Source: Micromonospora terminaliae
GTDB lineage: Bacteria > Actinomycetota > Actinomycetes > Mycobacteriales > Micromonosporaceae
DNA: 64,000 nt
NCBI RefSeq assembly: GCF_009671205.1
Contig: NZ_CP045309.1
Span: forward strand, 4,898,001-4,962,000
Reading direction: 5' to 3'
Shown here: positions 50,504 through 59,964 of the stretch, piece by piece
Numbering within the stretch: position 1 is the first letter of the stretch
How the letters are laid out: every line of letters begins with the position of its first letter
Notes under the pieces: model-generated
What the model was told of the DNA's origin: nothing
The model's input: only the letters and a program-made list of their open reading frames with translations
Database searches by the model: none
Program-made: the position numbers and the translations under genes

Positions 50504-53296
50504 CGCCGTGGAGCGGCGCGGTGCTGGTGCCGTGAAGCGGGGGGAACCGGGGGCCTTCAGGTCGGGGTGGCTCAGGTTCAGGGCCAGGGCGGCCGCCTCC
50601 TCCAGGCGGAGGGCCACGCCGGTGGCGTAGGCGGCGTCGAACGCGGCATCGCCGAGAGCCTGGCGCAGCTCCGCCTGGCGGGCCAGCCAGTAGGGGCCGT
50701 AGATGCCCGGGGTGGCGCGCAGGCTCGCCCGCGTCGCCTGGGCGGCGCCGAAGAGCCGGACCGCCGTCACCGGCTCGCCGTCCAGGGCGCAGCGCACCGC
50801 GATGGCGTTCAACGTGTCGCACGCCCGGCCCAGATAGCCGTGGCTCATCCGGGAACGGAGCGCCACCAGCAGGTGCTCGTGCGCGGCCACCAGGTCGCCC
50901 CGCGCCAGCGCCACCAGACCGAGCAGCATGTCCACCGAGCGCCGGCCCCGCTCGACCGGGCGGGCCGCCTCCACCGGGCGGGCCGCGCCGAGCACCTCGG
51001 CCGCCTCGTCCAGCGCGCCCCGGCGCCACAGCAACTCGGCGAGGTTGTAGACGGCGAGCAGCGCGTCGGAGACCACCTCCTGGGCGTACGCCCAGTCGAT
51101 GACCTCCCGGCAGACCCGTTCCGCCTCGACGAACTGTCCCATGTCGACCAGCGGTGCGGCCCGGCCCGCCAGCACGCGGGCGAGCAACCCCAGGTCGCCG
51201 GCCTGCCGGGCGGCCGCCTCGGCCCGCTGCGAATAGCGCAGCTCCTCGGCGAACTCGCCGTCCGCACCGGCGTGCAGCGAGTGCATGTGGTACGCCGCCG
51301 CCAGTTCCGCCTCCGGGATCGGCTCCCCGGTCTCGGCGATCCGCCCGTAGAGCCGGAACAGCCAGAGCCGCCCCTCCCGGGCCAGCCCGCGCTCCCGCCA
51401 CCACTGGTCCAGGCCGCCGGCCAGCCGCAGCCCCGACCGGGCGCTGCCACCGGTGGCGCACCAGCGCAACGCGGCCCGCAGCTCCCCGGCGAGCGGGTCG
51501 AGCGCGTACAGGGAGAGGGTCACCGGGCGGCCGTCCGGGCCCAGGTGGGCGCGCTCCAGGGCGTGCCGGGACCAGGCGACGTGCCGGTCCCGGGCGGACT
51601 GCTCCTCGCCCGCCTCGATGAGCCGCCGGGCCGCGTACGCCCGGATCGGGTCCAGCATCCGGTAGGTGCTGCCCGAGGCGTGCGGCTCGGCCAGCACCAT
51701 CGACTTGTCCACGAGCACCGACAGCGGATCGAGCGGGTCGTCGTCGAGCAGCCACTGCACGGTCGGCAGGTCCACCGGGCCGGCGAAGACGGCCAGCCAG
51801 CGCAGCAGCCGGGCCGAGCGCGCCCCCAGCGTCCGGTACGACCAGGTGACCGTGGCCTGCATGGTCAGGTGCCGCTCGTTCGCCGACCGCTGCACGGCCC
51901 GGCTGGCCGGCGTGGCCGGAGCGGCCCCGGTGGCGGCGGCCACGAGGTCGACCGTGTCCTGCTGGTTGCCGGTCCAGCCGGCCTCCACGGCGGGCGGCTC
52001 CAGCTCCTCCCGCCCGGCGTCCAGCGTGCCCAGCATGTCGTCGAGGCGCTCGGCGAGCTGCCCGGCCGACAGCACCCGCAGCCGCGCGGCGGCCAGCTCG
52101 ATGGCGAGCGGCAACCCGTCCAGCCGGCGGACCACCCGGCGCAGGTCGGCCTGCTCGGCCGGCTCCGGAGCCCGGCCGCCCCGAGCCGCCGTGGTGCGGT
52201 CCAGCAGCAGGGCCACCGCGTCGCTCGCCCCGCCGCCGGGGCCCGGGTCCACCGACAGCGGCGGGATCCGCCACACCACCTCGCCGGGCACGCCGAACGA
52301 CTCGCGGCTGGTGGCCAGCACGCGCACGCCCCGGCCCCCGGACAGCAGCCGGGAGATCACCTCGGCCGAGGCAGCCGGCTGGGCGTCGCAGGTGTCCAGC
52401 ACGATGAGCATCCGCCGGGCCGCCGCGTACTCGACCAGGGTGTCCACCATGGGCCGGCCCGGCTCCGGGCGCAGCCCGAGCACGGCGGCGATCTCGAACG
52501 CGACCAGCCCGGGGTCGGTGACGGCCGCGACGTCGACGAACCACACCCCGTCCGGGTACGCCTCGACCACCCCGGAAGCCAGCTCCACGGCCAGCCGGGT
52601 CTTGCCGGCCCCGCCCGCGCCCAGCACGGTCACCAGCCGGTACGTCTCGACCAGCCGCCGCAGCTCGGCCCGCTCGGCCTCCCGGCCCACGAACGAGGTG
52701 ACCTGGGTGGGCAGGTTGTGCGCCACCGCGTCGGCGGTGCGCGGCCGAGGGAAGCACCGCTCCAGGCCCGGCGCGACGAGCTGGAACAGCCGTTCCCGGT
52801 CGTCGAAGCCGCGCAGCCGGTGCAGCCCGAGGTCCAACAGGGACGCTCCGTCGGGCAGCGGGTCGGCGTGCCGGGCGGTCGCCGCCGAGCAGAGCACCTG
52901 TCCACCGTGGGCGGCGGCGGCCACCCGGGCGGCCCGGTGCACCTCGGGGCTGGCGTACTCGCCGTCGCGGGGCTCGGCGTAGCCGGTGTGCAGCCCCATC
53001 CGCACCCGCGGCGCGGCCTCGGCGGTGGGCCAGTCGTGGCCGGCCAGCGCGCGTTGCGCGGTGAGGCAGGCGTGCATGGCGGCGGCCGCGTCCGGGAAGG
53101 CGAGGAAGAAGGAGTCGCCCTCGGTCAACAGCTCCGCCCCGTCGGTGCCGGCCAGCGTGTGGCGCAGCAACCGGCGGTGTTCCCGCAGCACCGGGCGGTA
53201 GCCCGGACCGAGCAGCTGGGCCAGTCGCGTGGAGCCCTCGATGTCGGTGAAGACGAAGGTCACCCATCCGCTCGGGAGGTGGATCCGTGGCGACAT
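50498..53296 (-). CDS. Class III cyclase-like domain fused to AfsR-like NTPase/TPR protein
   Basis: A 932-residue cytoplasmic protein. Residues 8-170 resemble a class III nucleotidyl cyclase ('VTFVFTDIEGSTRL', 'LLTEGDSFFLAF', 'MGLHTGYAEPRDG', 'VHRAARVAAAAHGGQV'). The metal Asp residues appear present, but the usual transition-state Asn of 'NRAAR' is His. A STAND-type NTPase follows, with Walker A 'LGAGGAGKTRLA' near 226 and 'RMLIVLDTCD'. The last 350 or so residues are TPR-like helices. There is no C-terminal LuxR or N-terminal OmpR-type DNA-binding domain. The ATG at 53296 follows GGAGG. It is probably a signalling scaffold of the AfsR/LAL group; cyclase activity is uncertain. Confidence 0.88.
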   Translation of the reverse strand: MSPRIHLPSGWVTFVFTDIEGSTRLAQLLGPGYRPVLREHRRLLRHTLAGTDGAELLTEGDSFFLAFPDAAAAMHACLTAQRALAGHDWPTAEAAPRVRMGLHTGYAEPRDGEYASPEVHRAARVAAAAHGGQVLCSAATARHADPLPDGASLLDLGLHRLRGFDDRERLFQLVAPGLERCFPRPRTADAVAHNLPTQVTSFVGREAERAELRRLVETYRLVTVLGAGGAGKTRLAVELASGVVEAYPDGVWFVDVAAVTDPGLVAFEIAAVLGLRPEPGRPMVDTLVEYAAARRMLIVLDTCDAQPAASAEVISRLLSGGRGVRVLATSRESFGVPGEVVWRIPPLSVDPGPGGGASDAVALLLDRTTAARGGRAPEPAEQADLRRVVRRLDGLPLAIELAAARLRVLSAGQLAERLDDMLGTLDAGREELEPPAVEAGWTGNQQDTVDLVAAATGAAPATPASRAVQRSANERHLTMQATVTWSYRTLGARSARLLRWLAVFAGPVDLPTVQWLLDDDPLDPLSVLVDKSMVLAEPHASGSTYRMLDPIRAYAARRLIEAGEEQSARDRHVAWSRHALERAHLGPDGRPVTLSLYALDPLAGELRAALRWCATGGSARSGLRLAGGLDQWWRERGLAREGRLWLFRLYGRIAETGEPIPEAELAAAYHMHSLHAGADGEFAEELRYSQRAEAAARQAGDLGLLARVLAGRAAPLVDMGQFVEAERVCREVIDWAYAQEVVSDALLAVYNLAELLWRRGALDEAAEVLGAARPVEAARPVERGRRSVDMLLGLVALARGDLVAAHEHLLVALRSRMSHGYLGRACDTLNAIAVRCALDGEPVTAVRLFGAAQATRASLRATPGIYGPYWLARQAELRQALGDAAFDAAYATGVALRLEEAAALALNLSHPDLKAPGSPRFTAPAPRRSTAS

Positions 53297-53452
53297 GCGT
53301 GGAACCTCCGCCCCGTGACGTCGGCTTCATGCTGCCCTATGGTCACGCGGTCACGCATCGTGAGAACGGCCGGGCAGATTCCGACTCAAGGTGCCAAAGG
53401 ATCACACGGGCGGCAAGCCGGATCGACCGGCGGGCCGAGGGCGGGTGGGCGG

Positions 53453-53674
53453 TCAGCAGCCGCAGGCGCCGCCGCAGCAACCGCCGCCAGCCGGGGCGGG
53501 CGCCCCGCCGACCGCACCGGACCCGCCCCGCCCCGTGACGGCCACGGTGGAAAGCAGCTTCACGGTGTCGGCGTGTCCCTGGGGACAGGTGGCCGGCTGA
53601 CCGGCCTCGGCCATCGGACGGTTGACCTCGAAGGTGTCGCCGCAGGCGCGGCAGCGGAAGTCGTAGCGGGGCAT
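53453..53674 (-). CDS. FmdB-family zinc ribbon protein
   Basis: A 73-residue protein. The N-terminal zinc ribbon begins 'MPRYDFRCRACG' (Cys8, Cys11) and continues to 'CPQGH' (Cys30, His34), where the usual fourth Cys is replaced by His. The C-terminus is Gly/Ala-rich and ends 'GGGCCGGACGC', typical of actinobacterial FmdB homologues. FmdB was linked to transcription of amide-degradation genes, but the function of these small copies is unsettled. Confidence 0.87.
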   Translation of the reverse strand: MPRYDFRCRACGDTFEVNRPMAEAGQPATCPQGHADTVKLLSTVAVTGRGGSGAVGGAPAPAGGGCCGGACGC

Positions 53675-53712
53675 GCGACAAGCGTACGGCCGGACCTGAC
53701 GCCCCGGCAGTC

Positions 53713-54903
53713 ATGGGTGATACTCGACGGGTGGTGGACGGCGAGCAGCGATCGACAACTCGACCCCTGCGACCGGCCGCGCCGCCCGACGGCGGCGCCG
53801 GCCCCGTCCCCCGCCCGCGCCGCGACACGGCGACCGGCCCGGCCGCCGACCCGAAGGCCGGACCGGCCGACGCGACGGCGGAGCCGGCCGATCCCAAGCC
53901 GGGCGACGCGACGGCGGAGCCAGCCGGTGCGGAGGCCGGCCGGCGGCGGCGGGTGCCGTTCGCGCACGCGGTGCGGATGCCACCACGGCAGCTCGCCGCC
54001 GGCGCGGCCCGGGCCACCCGCGCCTGGTCGCGCCGTCCCAGCGGGCGCACCGCCCTGCCGGGGCTCTTCCTGCTCGCCCTGATCGCGGCCACGGCCGCGG
54101 CCGGCGCGCTGCTGGTGCCCGCGGCGGTCCGCAAGCCGCAGCCGGTGGCCGTCGACGCCACCACGAACGCCCCGGTCCAGGGCGTACCCCAGGCCGGTGT
54201 GGTGCCGGGTGCGACCGGCGGGCCGGTGGATCCCGGCGCGACCGGGCTGCCGGGCACCGTCGGTCCGACCGGCACGGCCACGCCCGGCGGCACGCCGACC
54301 GGCCCCGCCGCCAGCCCGGGGGTCCCCGGGCGACCGGCCGACGCGCTGGCCGGCTGGGCGCAGAAGGTCAGCGCGACCACCCGCATCCCGACGGTGGCCC
54401 TGCAGGCGTACGGCTACGCCGAGCTGGTGCTCGCCCAGACCAACCGAAGCTGCCAGCTGAGCTGGACGACGCTGGCGGCGATCGGCTACGTCGAGTCCCG
54501 CCACGGGTCGTACAACGGCGCCGTCCTGCGGCCCGACGGCGTCGCCGCGCCGGAGATCCTCGGCGCCCCGCTGGACGGGCAGGGCGGCCGGTCCCGGATC
54601 CTCGACACCGACCGGGGGCAGCTCGACCACGACCCGGTCTACGACAAGGCGCTCGGCCCGATGCAGTTCATCCCGAGCACCTGGCAGGAGATCGGCGCGG
54701 ACGCCGACAACGACGGCGTCAAGAACCCGCACGACATCGACGACGCCGCGCTGGCCGCGGGCCGCTACCTGTGCCAGGGCGGCCGGAACATGACGATCGC
54801 GGGCGACTGGTGGGGCGCCATCCTCTCCTACAACGATGTACGCCGTTACGCACAGGACGTCTTCGACAAGGCCGACGAATACGGACGGCTGAGCGGCACG
54901 TGA
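53713..54903 (+). CDS. Lytic murein transglycosylase (SLT/MltB-like)
   Basis: A 396-residue membrane-anchored protein. A Pro/Ala-rich cytoplasmic N-terminus (1-115) leads to one transmembrane helix (about 117-137) and a Gly/Pro/Thr linker. The extracytoplasmic lytic transglycosylase domain (about 215-395) contains 'IGYVESRHGSYNGAV' with catalytic Glu near 260, 'LGPMQFIPSTW', and 'YNDVRRYAQDVF'. It would cleave the glycan strands of peptidoglycan during wall growth. ATG 53713 or the in-frame GTG at 53731 may be the start; neither has a clear ribosome site. Confidence 0.88.
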   Translation: MGDTRRVVDGEQRSTTRPLRPAAPPDGGAGPVPRPRRDTATGPAADPKAGPADATAEPADPKPGDATAEPAGAEAGRRRRVPFAHAVRMPPRQLAAGAARATRAWSRRPSGRTALPGLFLLALIAATAAAGALLVPAAVRKPQPVAVDATTNAPVQGVPQAGVVPGATGGPVDPGATGLPGTVGPTGTATPGGTPTGPAASPGVPGRPADALAGWAQKVSATTRIPTVALQAYGYAELVLAQTNRSCQLSWTTLAAIGYVESRHGSYNGAVLRPDGVAAPEILGAPLDGQGGRSRILDTDRGQLDHDPVYDKALGPMQFIPSTWQEIGADADNDGVKNPHDIDDAALAAGRYLCQGGRNMTIAGDWWGAILSYNDVRRYAQDVFDKADEYGRLSGT

Positions 54904-54975
54904 CGTGACCGGTTGCCTACATTCGCGGACTTGACCCTTCCCCCGGGCTGCCGTTGACGGCAAGCTATACGGGTG

Positions 54976-55992
54976 ATGGTGCGCGAGTGGGACCCTCGGA
55001 CCGCGTCGTCCGCCGAGATCGCGTCGCTGCTGGACACGCTGAACGCGGTGCTGGCGGCCGACCTGCCGCAGGATCCGCCCTGGCGGGAGAGCTCCCTGCG
55101 GGAATACCTCTCCGAGGTCATGCCGGGTGAGCGCCGGATCTCCTGGGTCGCCCAGGCCGATCCGGCACCGGACGGCACGCCGGGCCCGATCCTCGGCCAC
55201 GTGAACGTGCTGCTGCTCGGCGGCATCGGCGTGCTGGAGGTGCTGGTGCACCCGTCGGTCCGGCGCGGGCGGCTCGGCCGCGAGCTGGTCCGGGTGGCCG
55301 CCCGCCGGGTCTGGGACGAGGGCTTCCAGTCGATCGGTGTGGAGGTGGTGGGCGACACCCCGGCCGTGGCGTTCTACGAGGCGCTCGGCTTCACCAGGGA
55401 ATACGTCGAGACCCGCAGCGTGCTCGACCTGGGCGCCATGGAGTGGCCGGTGCTGGCCGAGATGGCCACCGAGGTGGGCGCCGGCTACCACGTCGAGTTC
55501 TGCCCCGGCGGGCCGCCGGACGACCTCATCGAGGCGTACGCGCGGGCCAAGGCCGAGGTGCGCGACGTGGACGACGGCGAGCTGCGGCCCAGCTCCTACG
55601 ACCCCCAGCGGCTGCGGGACAGCCTCGACACGCTGCACCGGCGGGGCATGAAGCCCTACATCGTGCTGGCCCTGCACGAGCAGACCGGTGAGGTGGCCGG
55701 GCTGACCGAGGTGGTGGTGCCGGCACAGCACCCGACCCGGGCCGACCAGTACGACACCATCGTGGTCCGCGACCACCGGGGCTACGGCATCGACCGGGCC
55801 ATCAAGGCCCGGATGCTGCTGGAGCTGCGCTCGGCCGAGCCGGAGCTGGCCGAGGTGCAGACCTGGAACGCGCAGGCCAACGAGGCGATGCTGAAGGTCA
55901 ACGCGGAGCTGGGCTACCGCCCCGACCGGGACTGGTGCGAATACAGCGTGGACGTGGCCGAGCTGGTGCACCGGCTCGACAGCCAGCGCTGA
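54976..55992 (+). CDS. Tandem GNAT N-acetyltransferase
   Basis: A 338-residue protein with two GNAT folds. The first has 'EVLVHPSVRRGRLGRELVRV' and 'FYEALGFTREYVE'. The second has 'EVVVPAQHPTRADQYDTIVV', 'RDHRGYGIDRAIKARMLLEL' and 'AMLKVNAELGYRPDRDW'. The acetyl-CoA binding 'RxxGxG/A' loop is clearer in the second half ('RDHRGYG'). The layout is like MshD-type tandem acetyltransferases, but the substrate is not assignable. The start may be GTG 54973 or ATG 54976. A TATACG box at 54966 just before it suggests a nearly leaderless message. Confidence 0.85.
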   Translation: MVREWDPRTASSAEIASLLDTLNAVLAADLPQDPPWRESSLREYLSEVMPGERRISWVAQADPAPDGTPGPILGHVNVLLLGGIGVLEVLVHPSVRRGRLGRELVRVAARRVWDEGFQSIGVEVVGDTPAVAFYEALGFTREYVETRSVLDLGAMEWPVLAEMATEVGAGYHVEFCPGGPPDDLIEAYARAKAEVRDVDDGELRPSSYDPQRLRDSLDTLHRRGMKPYIVLALHEQTGEVAGLTEVVVPAQHPTRADQYDTIVVRDHRGYGIDRAIKARMLLELRSAEPELAEVQTWNAQANEAMLKVNAELGYRPDRDWCEYSVDVAELVHRLDSQR

Positions 55993-56036
55993 CGGATATT
56001 CATCAAACGGCTGCCCGGGGGATGGACGGCGGACCG

Positions 56037-56058
56037 TAACGCCGCTTAACGTGCGTTA
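56037..56058. promoter_or_regulatory. Dyad upstream of the ExeM-like nuclease gene
   Basis: Imperfect palindrome TAACGC-10 nt-GCGTTA, with TTAACG in the centre, 29-50 bp before the start codon. It may be a regulator site for this secreted nuclease; the regulator is unknown. Confidence 0.3.
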
Positions 56059-56086
56059 GTTCCTGTCCACCCATCGTGGAGGCTCC

Positions 56087-59000
56087 ATGCGCACGCGCCG
56101 CACCTTCGCCGCGCTCGCGACCACCGCCGCCGTCTCCGTCACGGCGATCGGGGTCGCACCCCCCGCGGCCAGCGCCGCGCCCACCGACCTGTTCATCTCC
56201 GAGTACGTCGAGGGCTCGTCCAACAACAAGGCCGTCGAGCTCTACAACGGCACCGGCGCGCCGATCGACCTGGCCGCCGCCGGCTACCAGCTCCAACTCT
56301 TCTTCAACGGCGCCACCACGTCGACGAACGTGCCGCTGACCGGCACGGTCGCCGCCGGCGACGCCTTCGTCTTCGCCGCCTCGGCGGCCGCGCCCGCGAT
56401 CCTCGCCCAGGCCGACCAGACCTACAGCGGCTCGCTCTACAACGGCGACGACGCCATCGTGCTGCGCAAGGGCACCACGGTGGTCGACTCGATCGGCCAG
56501 GTCGGCGTCGACCCGGGCACCGAGTGGGGCACCGGGCTCACGAGCACGGCCGACAACACGCTGCGCCGGCTGCCCTCGGTGAGCGCCGGTGACACCGACC
56601 CGACGAACGCCTTCGACCCGGCCGTGCAGTGGGAGGGCTTCGCCACCGACACCTTCGACGGGCTGGGCAGCCACCGCATCGACGACGGCGGCCCGGTCGA
56701 CCAGGCGCCGACGCTGACCTGCGGCGGCGCGCTGACCCTCGAGGCGGGCGCCACGGCCACCCGCGTGGTCACCGCCACCGACGCCGACGACACCGTCACC
56801 GACCTCGCGGTCACCGCGGTCACCCCGACGCCGGCGAGCGGCTCGATCAGCCGTACCGCGTTCACGCCGGCCACCGCGGCCGGCGGCACGGCCACCGCCA
56901 CACTGACCGCCACGGGCCTCCCGGCCGGCGCCTACTCCGTCACGGTCACCTCGACCGACGCCGAGGGCGGCACCGCGACCTGCACGCTGACCGTGCAGGC
57001 CACCGCCGTGCTCTCGGTGGGCGAGGTGCAGGGCCGCACCGGTGACGACGAGGACGGCCGCACCGACCGGTCGCCGTTGGCCCCGGCCAGCGGCAACGGC
57101 ACCAGCTCGATGCTCTACGACGTGCGCGGCGTGATCACTCAGAAGTCGCTGACCCGCACCTCGGCCGGCGCCGACCAGTGGGGCTTCTACCTGCAGAGCC
57201 GCACCGGCACCGAGGACGGCGACCCGCTCACCTCGGACGGCATCTTCGTCTTCATGGGCTCGTTCACCACGCTGATCGGCGGCTACGCCCCGACCGTCGG
57301 TGACGAGGTCGTGCTGCGCGGCCGAGTGTCCGAGTACTTCAACCAGACCCAGCTCTCCAGCGCCTCCCTGGTGCGCAAGCTCGACTCCGGGCTCGACGTG
57401 GACACCGCCGTCCGGGTGGACGACGCGCGGCCGCCGGCCGACGCTGCCGCCGCCGGGCTGTTCTGGGAGCGGCACGAGGGTGAGCGGATGCGCGTCCGTT
57501 CCGGCAGCGGGGTGTCCGCCCCGCGGCACATCTTCGCGTCCAGCCTGGACTCCGAGGTCTACGTGCTCGACCGCGAGGACCCGATCATGAAGCGTTCCGA
57601 CCCGTACGCCCGCCGGGTGTTCCGGGACGCGCACCCGCTGGACGACATCCCGGGCACGCTCTTCGACAACGGCAACTACCAGCGGATCCTGCTGGGTGCG
57701 GGTGGCGTGAAGGCGACCGCCGGGGACTCGACCGCGCTGCTGCCCGAGGCCCGCACCTTCGACACGCTGACCGAGGACGCCTACGGCGCCATCTCGTACG
57801 CGTTCAGCAAGTACAGCGTGCAGCCCGAGCAGCTCACGCTGACCGGCGGCGCGGACCCGGCGGAGAACAACCCGCCGCGGCCGGCCGACCGGAGCAGCGA
57901 GGTCGCGGTCGCCACTTACAACGTGGAGAACCTGTACGACTACCGGGACGACCCGTTCGACGGCTGCGACTTCACCGGCAACTCGGGCTGCCCGGGCGTG
58001 AGCCCGCCGTTCGACTACGTGCCGGCCAGCGAGGCGGCGTACACCGAGAAGCTGGGCGTGCAGGCGCGGCAGATCACCGGTGCCCTGCACAGCCCGGACC
58101 TGGTGCTCGTGCAGGAGGCCGAGGACCAGGACATCTGCACGGTGGCCGACGGCAAGCTGGTCTGCGGCGACACGAACAACGCCGACGGCGCGCCGGACAC
58201 CGTCCAGGAGCTGGCGCTGGCCATCGCGGCCGCCGGTGGCCCCGCCTACGCGGCGGCGTACGACCGGACCGGCGCGGACGCCCGGGGCATCGCCTCGGCG
58301 TTCCTCTACCGCACCGACCGGCTGACGCTGGCCGAGGCGACCGCCGCCGACCCGCTGCTGGGCTCGGCGCCGACCGTGCAGTACCGCTCGGCGGCCCTGC
58401 CGTCGAACGCGGACGTGCAGAACCCGAAGGGGTTCAACGCCGTGCTGCCGGCCGACGTGGACCGCTCGACCGGGGTGGACGGCAGCAACGTCTACACCCG
58501 GGCCGTCCAGCTGGCCAAGTTCACCGTGGCGGCGGCGCCCGGCTCGACCGAGCACTTCACGCTCTGGGCGGCCACCAACCACTTCTCGTCCGGGCCGGAC
58601 AGCCGGGTCGGGCAGCGGCGTGAGCAGGCCGCGTACGGAGCGGCGCTGGTGCAGGCCGTCGAGGCGGCCGACCCGAACGCACGGGTGATCTACGGCGGCG
58701 ACCTCAACGTCTTCCCGCGGCCGGACGACCCGATCGCCACTGCGGCGAACCCGACGCCGTCGGACCAGCTCGCCCCGCTCTACGAGGCCGGCCTGCACAA
58801 CCTCTGGGACGACCTGGTGGCGGACGTGCCGGCGGCGGCGTACTCGTACACCTACGACGGGCAGGCGCAGACGCTGGACAACCTCTTCGTCAACGACCCG
58901 CTGCACGAGGACCTGGTGCAGGTACGCACGGCGCACATCAACGCCGACTACCCCACCGACGCCGAGGGCCTGGGTGACCGGGGTGCCAGCGACCACGACC

Positions 59001-59359
59001 CGCAGGTGGCCCGGTTCCGTTCCCGCGCGTCGCTGAGCGTCTCCGACGCCGCGGTGGCCGAGGGCGACAAGGGCGACAGCACCATGACGTTCACGGTGAC
59101 CGTCTCCCGCCCGCTCTCGGAGCCGGCCCTGCTCTGCGCCACCACCTACGGCACCACGGCGCAGGCCGGGTCGGACTACGACCCGTACGTGGGCTGCAAG
59201 ACCCTGGCCGCCGGGCAGACCTCGCTGACCTTCCCGGTGACCGTGCGCGGTGACCGGAAGCGTGAGGCGGACGAGCAGCTCAAGCTGTACGTGGCGGGTG
59301 TGCCGGGCCTCCGGCTCGCCGACGTGAGCGGCATCGGCACCATCCGCAACGACGACTGA
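56087..59359 (+). CDS. ExeM/NucH-family secreted nuclease with lamin-tail and Calx-beta domains
   Basis: A 1090-residue exported protein. A signal peptide covers about 1-27 ('PAASA'). A lamin-tail (LTD) domain spans about 28-195 ('LFISEYVEGSSNNKAVELYN'). Next come a linker, an OB-like segment around 'YDVRGVITQKS', and an endonuclease/exonuclease/phosphatase domain (about 600-980) with 'ATYNVENLYDY', 'LVLVQEAEDQD', 'IYGGDLNVFP' and 'SDHDPQVARF' as metal/catalytic motifs. The C-terminus (about 985-1090) resembles a Calx-beta domain. It degrades extracellular DNA. The ATG follows GTGGAGG. It is monocistronic. Confidence 0.93.
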   Translation: MRTRRTFAALATTAAVSVTAIGVAPPAASAAPTDLFISEYVEGSSNNKAVELYNGTGAPIDLAAAGYQLQLFFNGATTSTNVPLTGTVAAGDAFVFAASAAAPAILAQADQTYSGSLYNGDDAIVLRKGTTVVDSIGQVGVDPGTEWGTGLTSTADNTLRRLPSVSAGDTDPTNAFDPAVQWEGFATDTFDGLGSHRIDDGGPVDQAPTLTCGGALTLEAGATATRVVTATDADDTVTDLAVTAVTPTPASGSISRTAFTPATAAGGTATATLTATGLPAGAYSVTVTSTDAEGGTATCTLTVQATAVLSVGEVQGRTGDDEDGRTDRSPLAPASGNGTSSMLYDVRGVITQKSLTRTSAGADQWGFYLQSRTGTEDGDPLTSDGIFVFMGSFTTLIGGYAPTVGDEVVLRGRVSEYFNQTQLSSASLVRKLDSGLDVDTAVRVDDARPPADAAAAGLFWERHEGERMRVRSGSGVSAPRHIFASSLDSEVYVLDREDPIMKRSDPYARRVFRDAHPLDDIPGTLFDNGNYQRILLGAGGVKATAGDSTALLPEARTFDTLTEDAYGAISYAFSKYSVQPEQLTLTGGADPAENNPPRPADRSSEVAVATYNVENLYDYRDDPFDGCDFTGNSGCPGVSPPFDYVPASEAAYTEKLGVQARQITGALHSPDLVLVQEAEDQDICTVADGKLVCGDTNNADGAPDTVQELALAIAAAGGPAYAAAYDRTGADARGIASAFLYRTDRLTLAEATAADPLLGSAPTVQYRSAALPSNADVQNPKGFNAVLPADVDRSTGVDGSNVYTRAVQLAKFTVAAAPGSTEHFTLWAATNHFSSGPDSRVGQRREQAAYGAALVQAVEAADPNARVIYGGDLNVFPRPDDPIATAANPTPSDQLAPLYEAGLHNLWDDLVADVPAAAYSYTYDGQAQTLDNLFVNDPLHEDLVQVRTAHINADYPTDAEGLGDRGASDHDPQVARFRSRASLSVSDAAVAEGDKGDSTMTFTVTVSRPLSEPALLCATTYGTTAQAGSDYDPYVGCKTLAAGQTSLTFPVTVRGDRKREADEQLKLYVAGVPGLRLADVSGIGTIRNDD

Positions 59360-59375
59360 CCGCGGCACCGCGAAG

Positions 59376-59413
59376 CGGCCCGTCGCCCGGCTCACCAGCC
59401 GGGCGGCGGGCCG
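59376..59413. terminator. Bidirectional hairpin between nuclease and HTH genes
   Basis: 17-bp stem with one T-G pair (59376-59392 with 59397-59413). It starts 17 nt after the nuclease stop; its right arm overlaps the last codons of the opposing HTH gene. Confidence 0.72.
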
Positions 59414-59964
59414 TTGCGGTAGCCGCACCGCTGCGGGTCGCGCGGCGGGGGCACCCCGCGGTACTTGGCCACGCGCACCTCCCACTGACTGCGCCGGCGG
59501 AGGGCGTCGCGGTACGCCCGGTCCCGGTAGAAGGTCTCCGGCGGGCGGGCCAGCCCGTAGATGTCGGCCCACCACTCCCCCGGCTCGGGGTCGGCGATCA
59601 CGTCCAGGTGGGACGGGTACCGTCGCTCGGCGCCGTCGCGCAGGTCGTCGCGGTCCCGCATCGGCCTGAGCACACGGCCGAACTCGTCGACCACGGCGAG
59701 CCGGAACCCGGCCACGCCGATGATCCGGCGCAGCATGGCGATGCTCGGGGTCAGGGTGCCGGCCTCGATCCGCCCGATGGTCGTGGGGTGCACCCGGGCG
59801 AATCGGGCGAGCTCCCGCTGGCTCGCGTCGGCCCGGCGGCGGACCGCGCGGACGATGCCCGACGCGGGCCACGGGATGTCGAAGGGCTCGGTGAGCATCG
59901 TGGGCGGCTCGACCGGCTCCCCGGTCGTGACCGCCGGTTCCTCAGGGGTGGCGGGGGCGCTCAT
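59392..59964 (-). CDS. Helix-turn-helix (XRE) protein with extended C-terminal domain
   Basis: A 190-residue protein. The XRE-type HTH spans about residues 32-90 ('ASQRELARFARVHPTTIGRI' then 'EAGTLTPSIAMLRRIIGVAG'). A C-terminal part rich in Arg and aromatic residues ('EWWADIYGLARPPETFYRDR') has no named fold that I recognise. The ATG at 59964 gives a compact N-terminus; upstream frame is likely untranslated. It may be a transcription factor or an antitoxin-like protein, but no toxin gene is adjacent. Confidence 0.82.
   Translation of the reverse strand: MSAPATPEEPAVTTGEPVEPPTMLTEPFDIPWPASGIVRAVRRRADASQRELARFARVHPTTIGRIEAGTLTPSIAMLRRIIGVAGFRLAVVDEFGRVLRPMRDRDDLRDGAERRYPSHLDVIADPEPGEWWADIYGLARPPETFYRDRAYRDALRRRSQWEVRVAKYRGVPPPRDPQRCGYRNGPPPGW

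Noticed and set aside
50444..54082. Plus-strand open frame of about 1200 codons opposite the cyclase/NTPase gene
   Set aside because: Antisense shadow; the minus strand encodes recognisable cyclase and Walker motifs with a good ribosome site.
56003..59872. Minus-strand open frame of about 1290 codons opposite the secreted nuclease
   Set aside because: Arg/Gly/Val-rich shadow without motifs; the plus strand has signal peptide, LTD and nuclease motifs.
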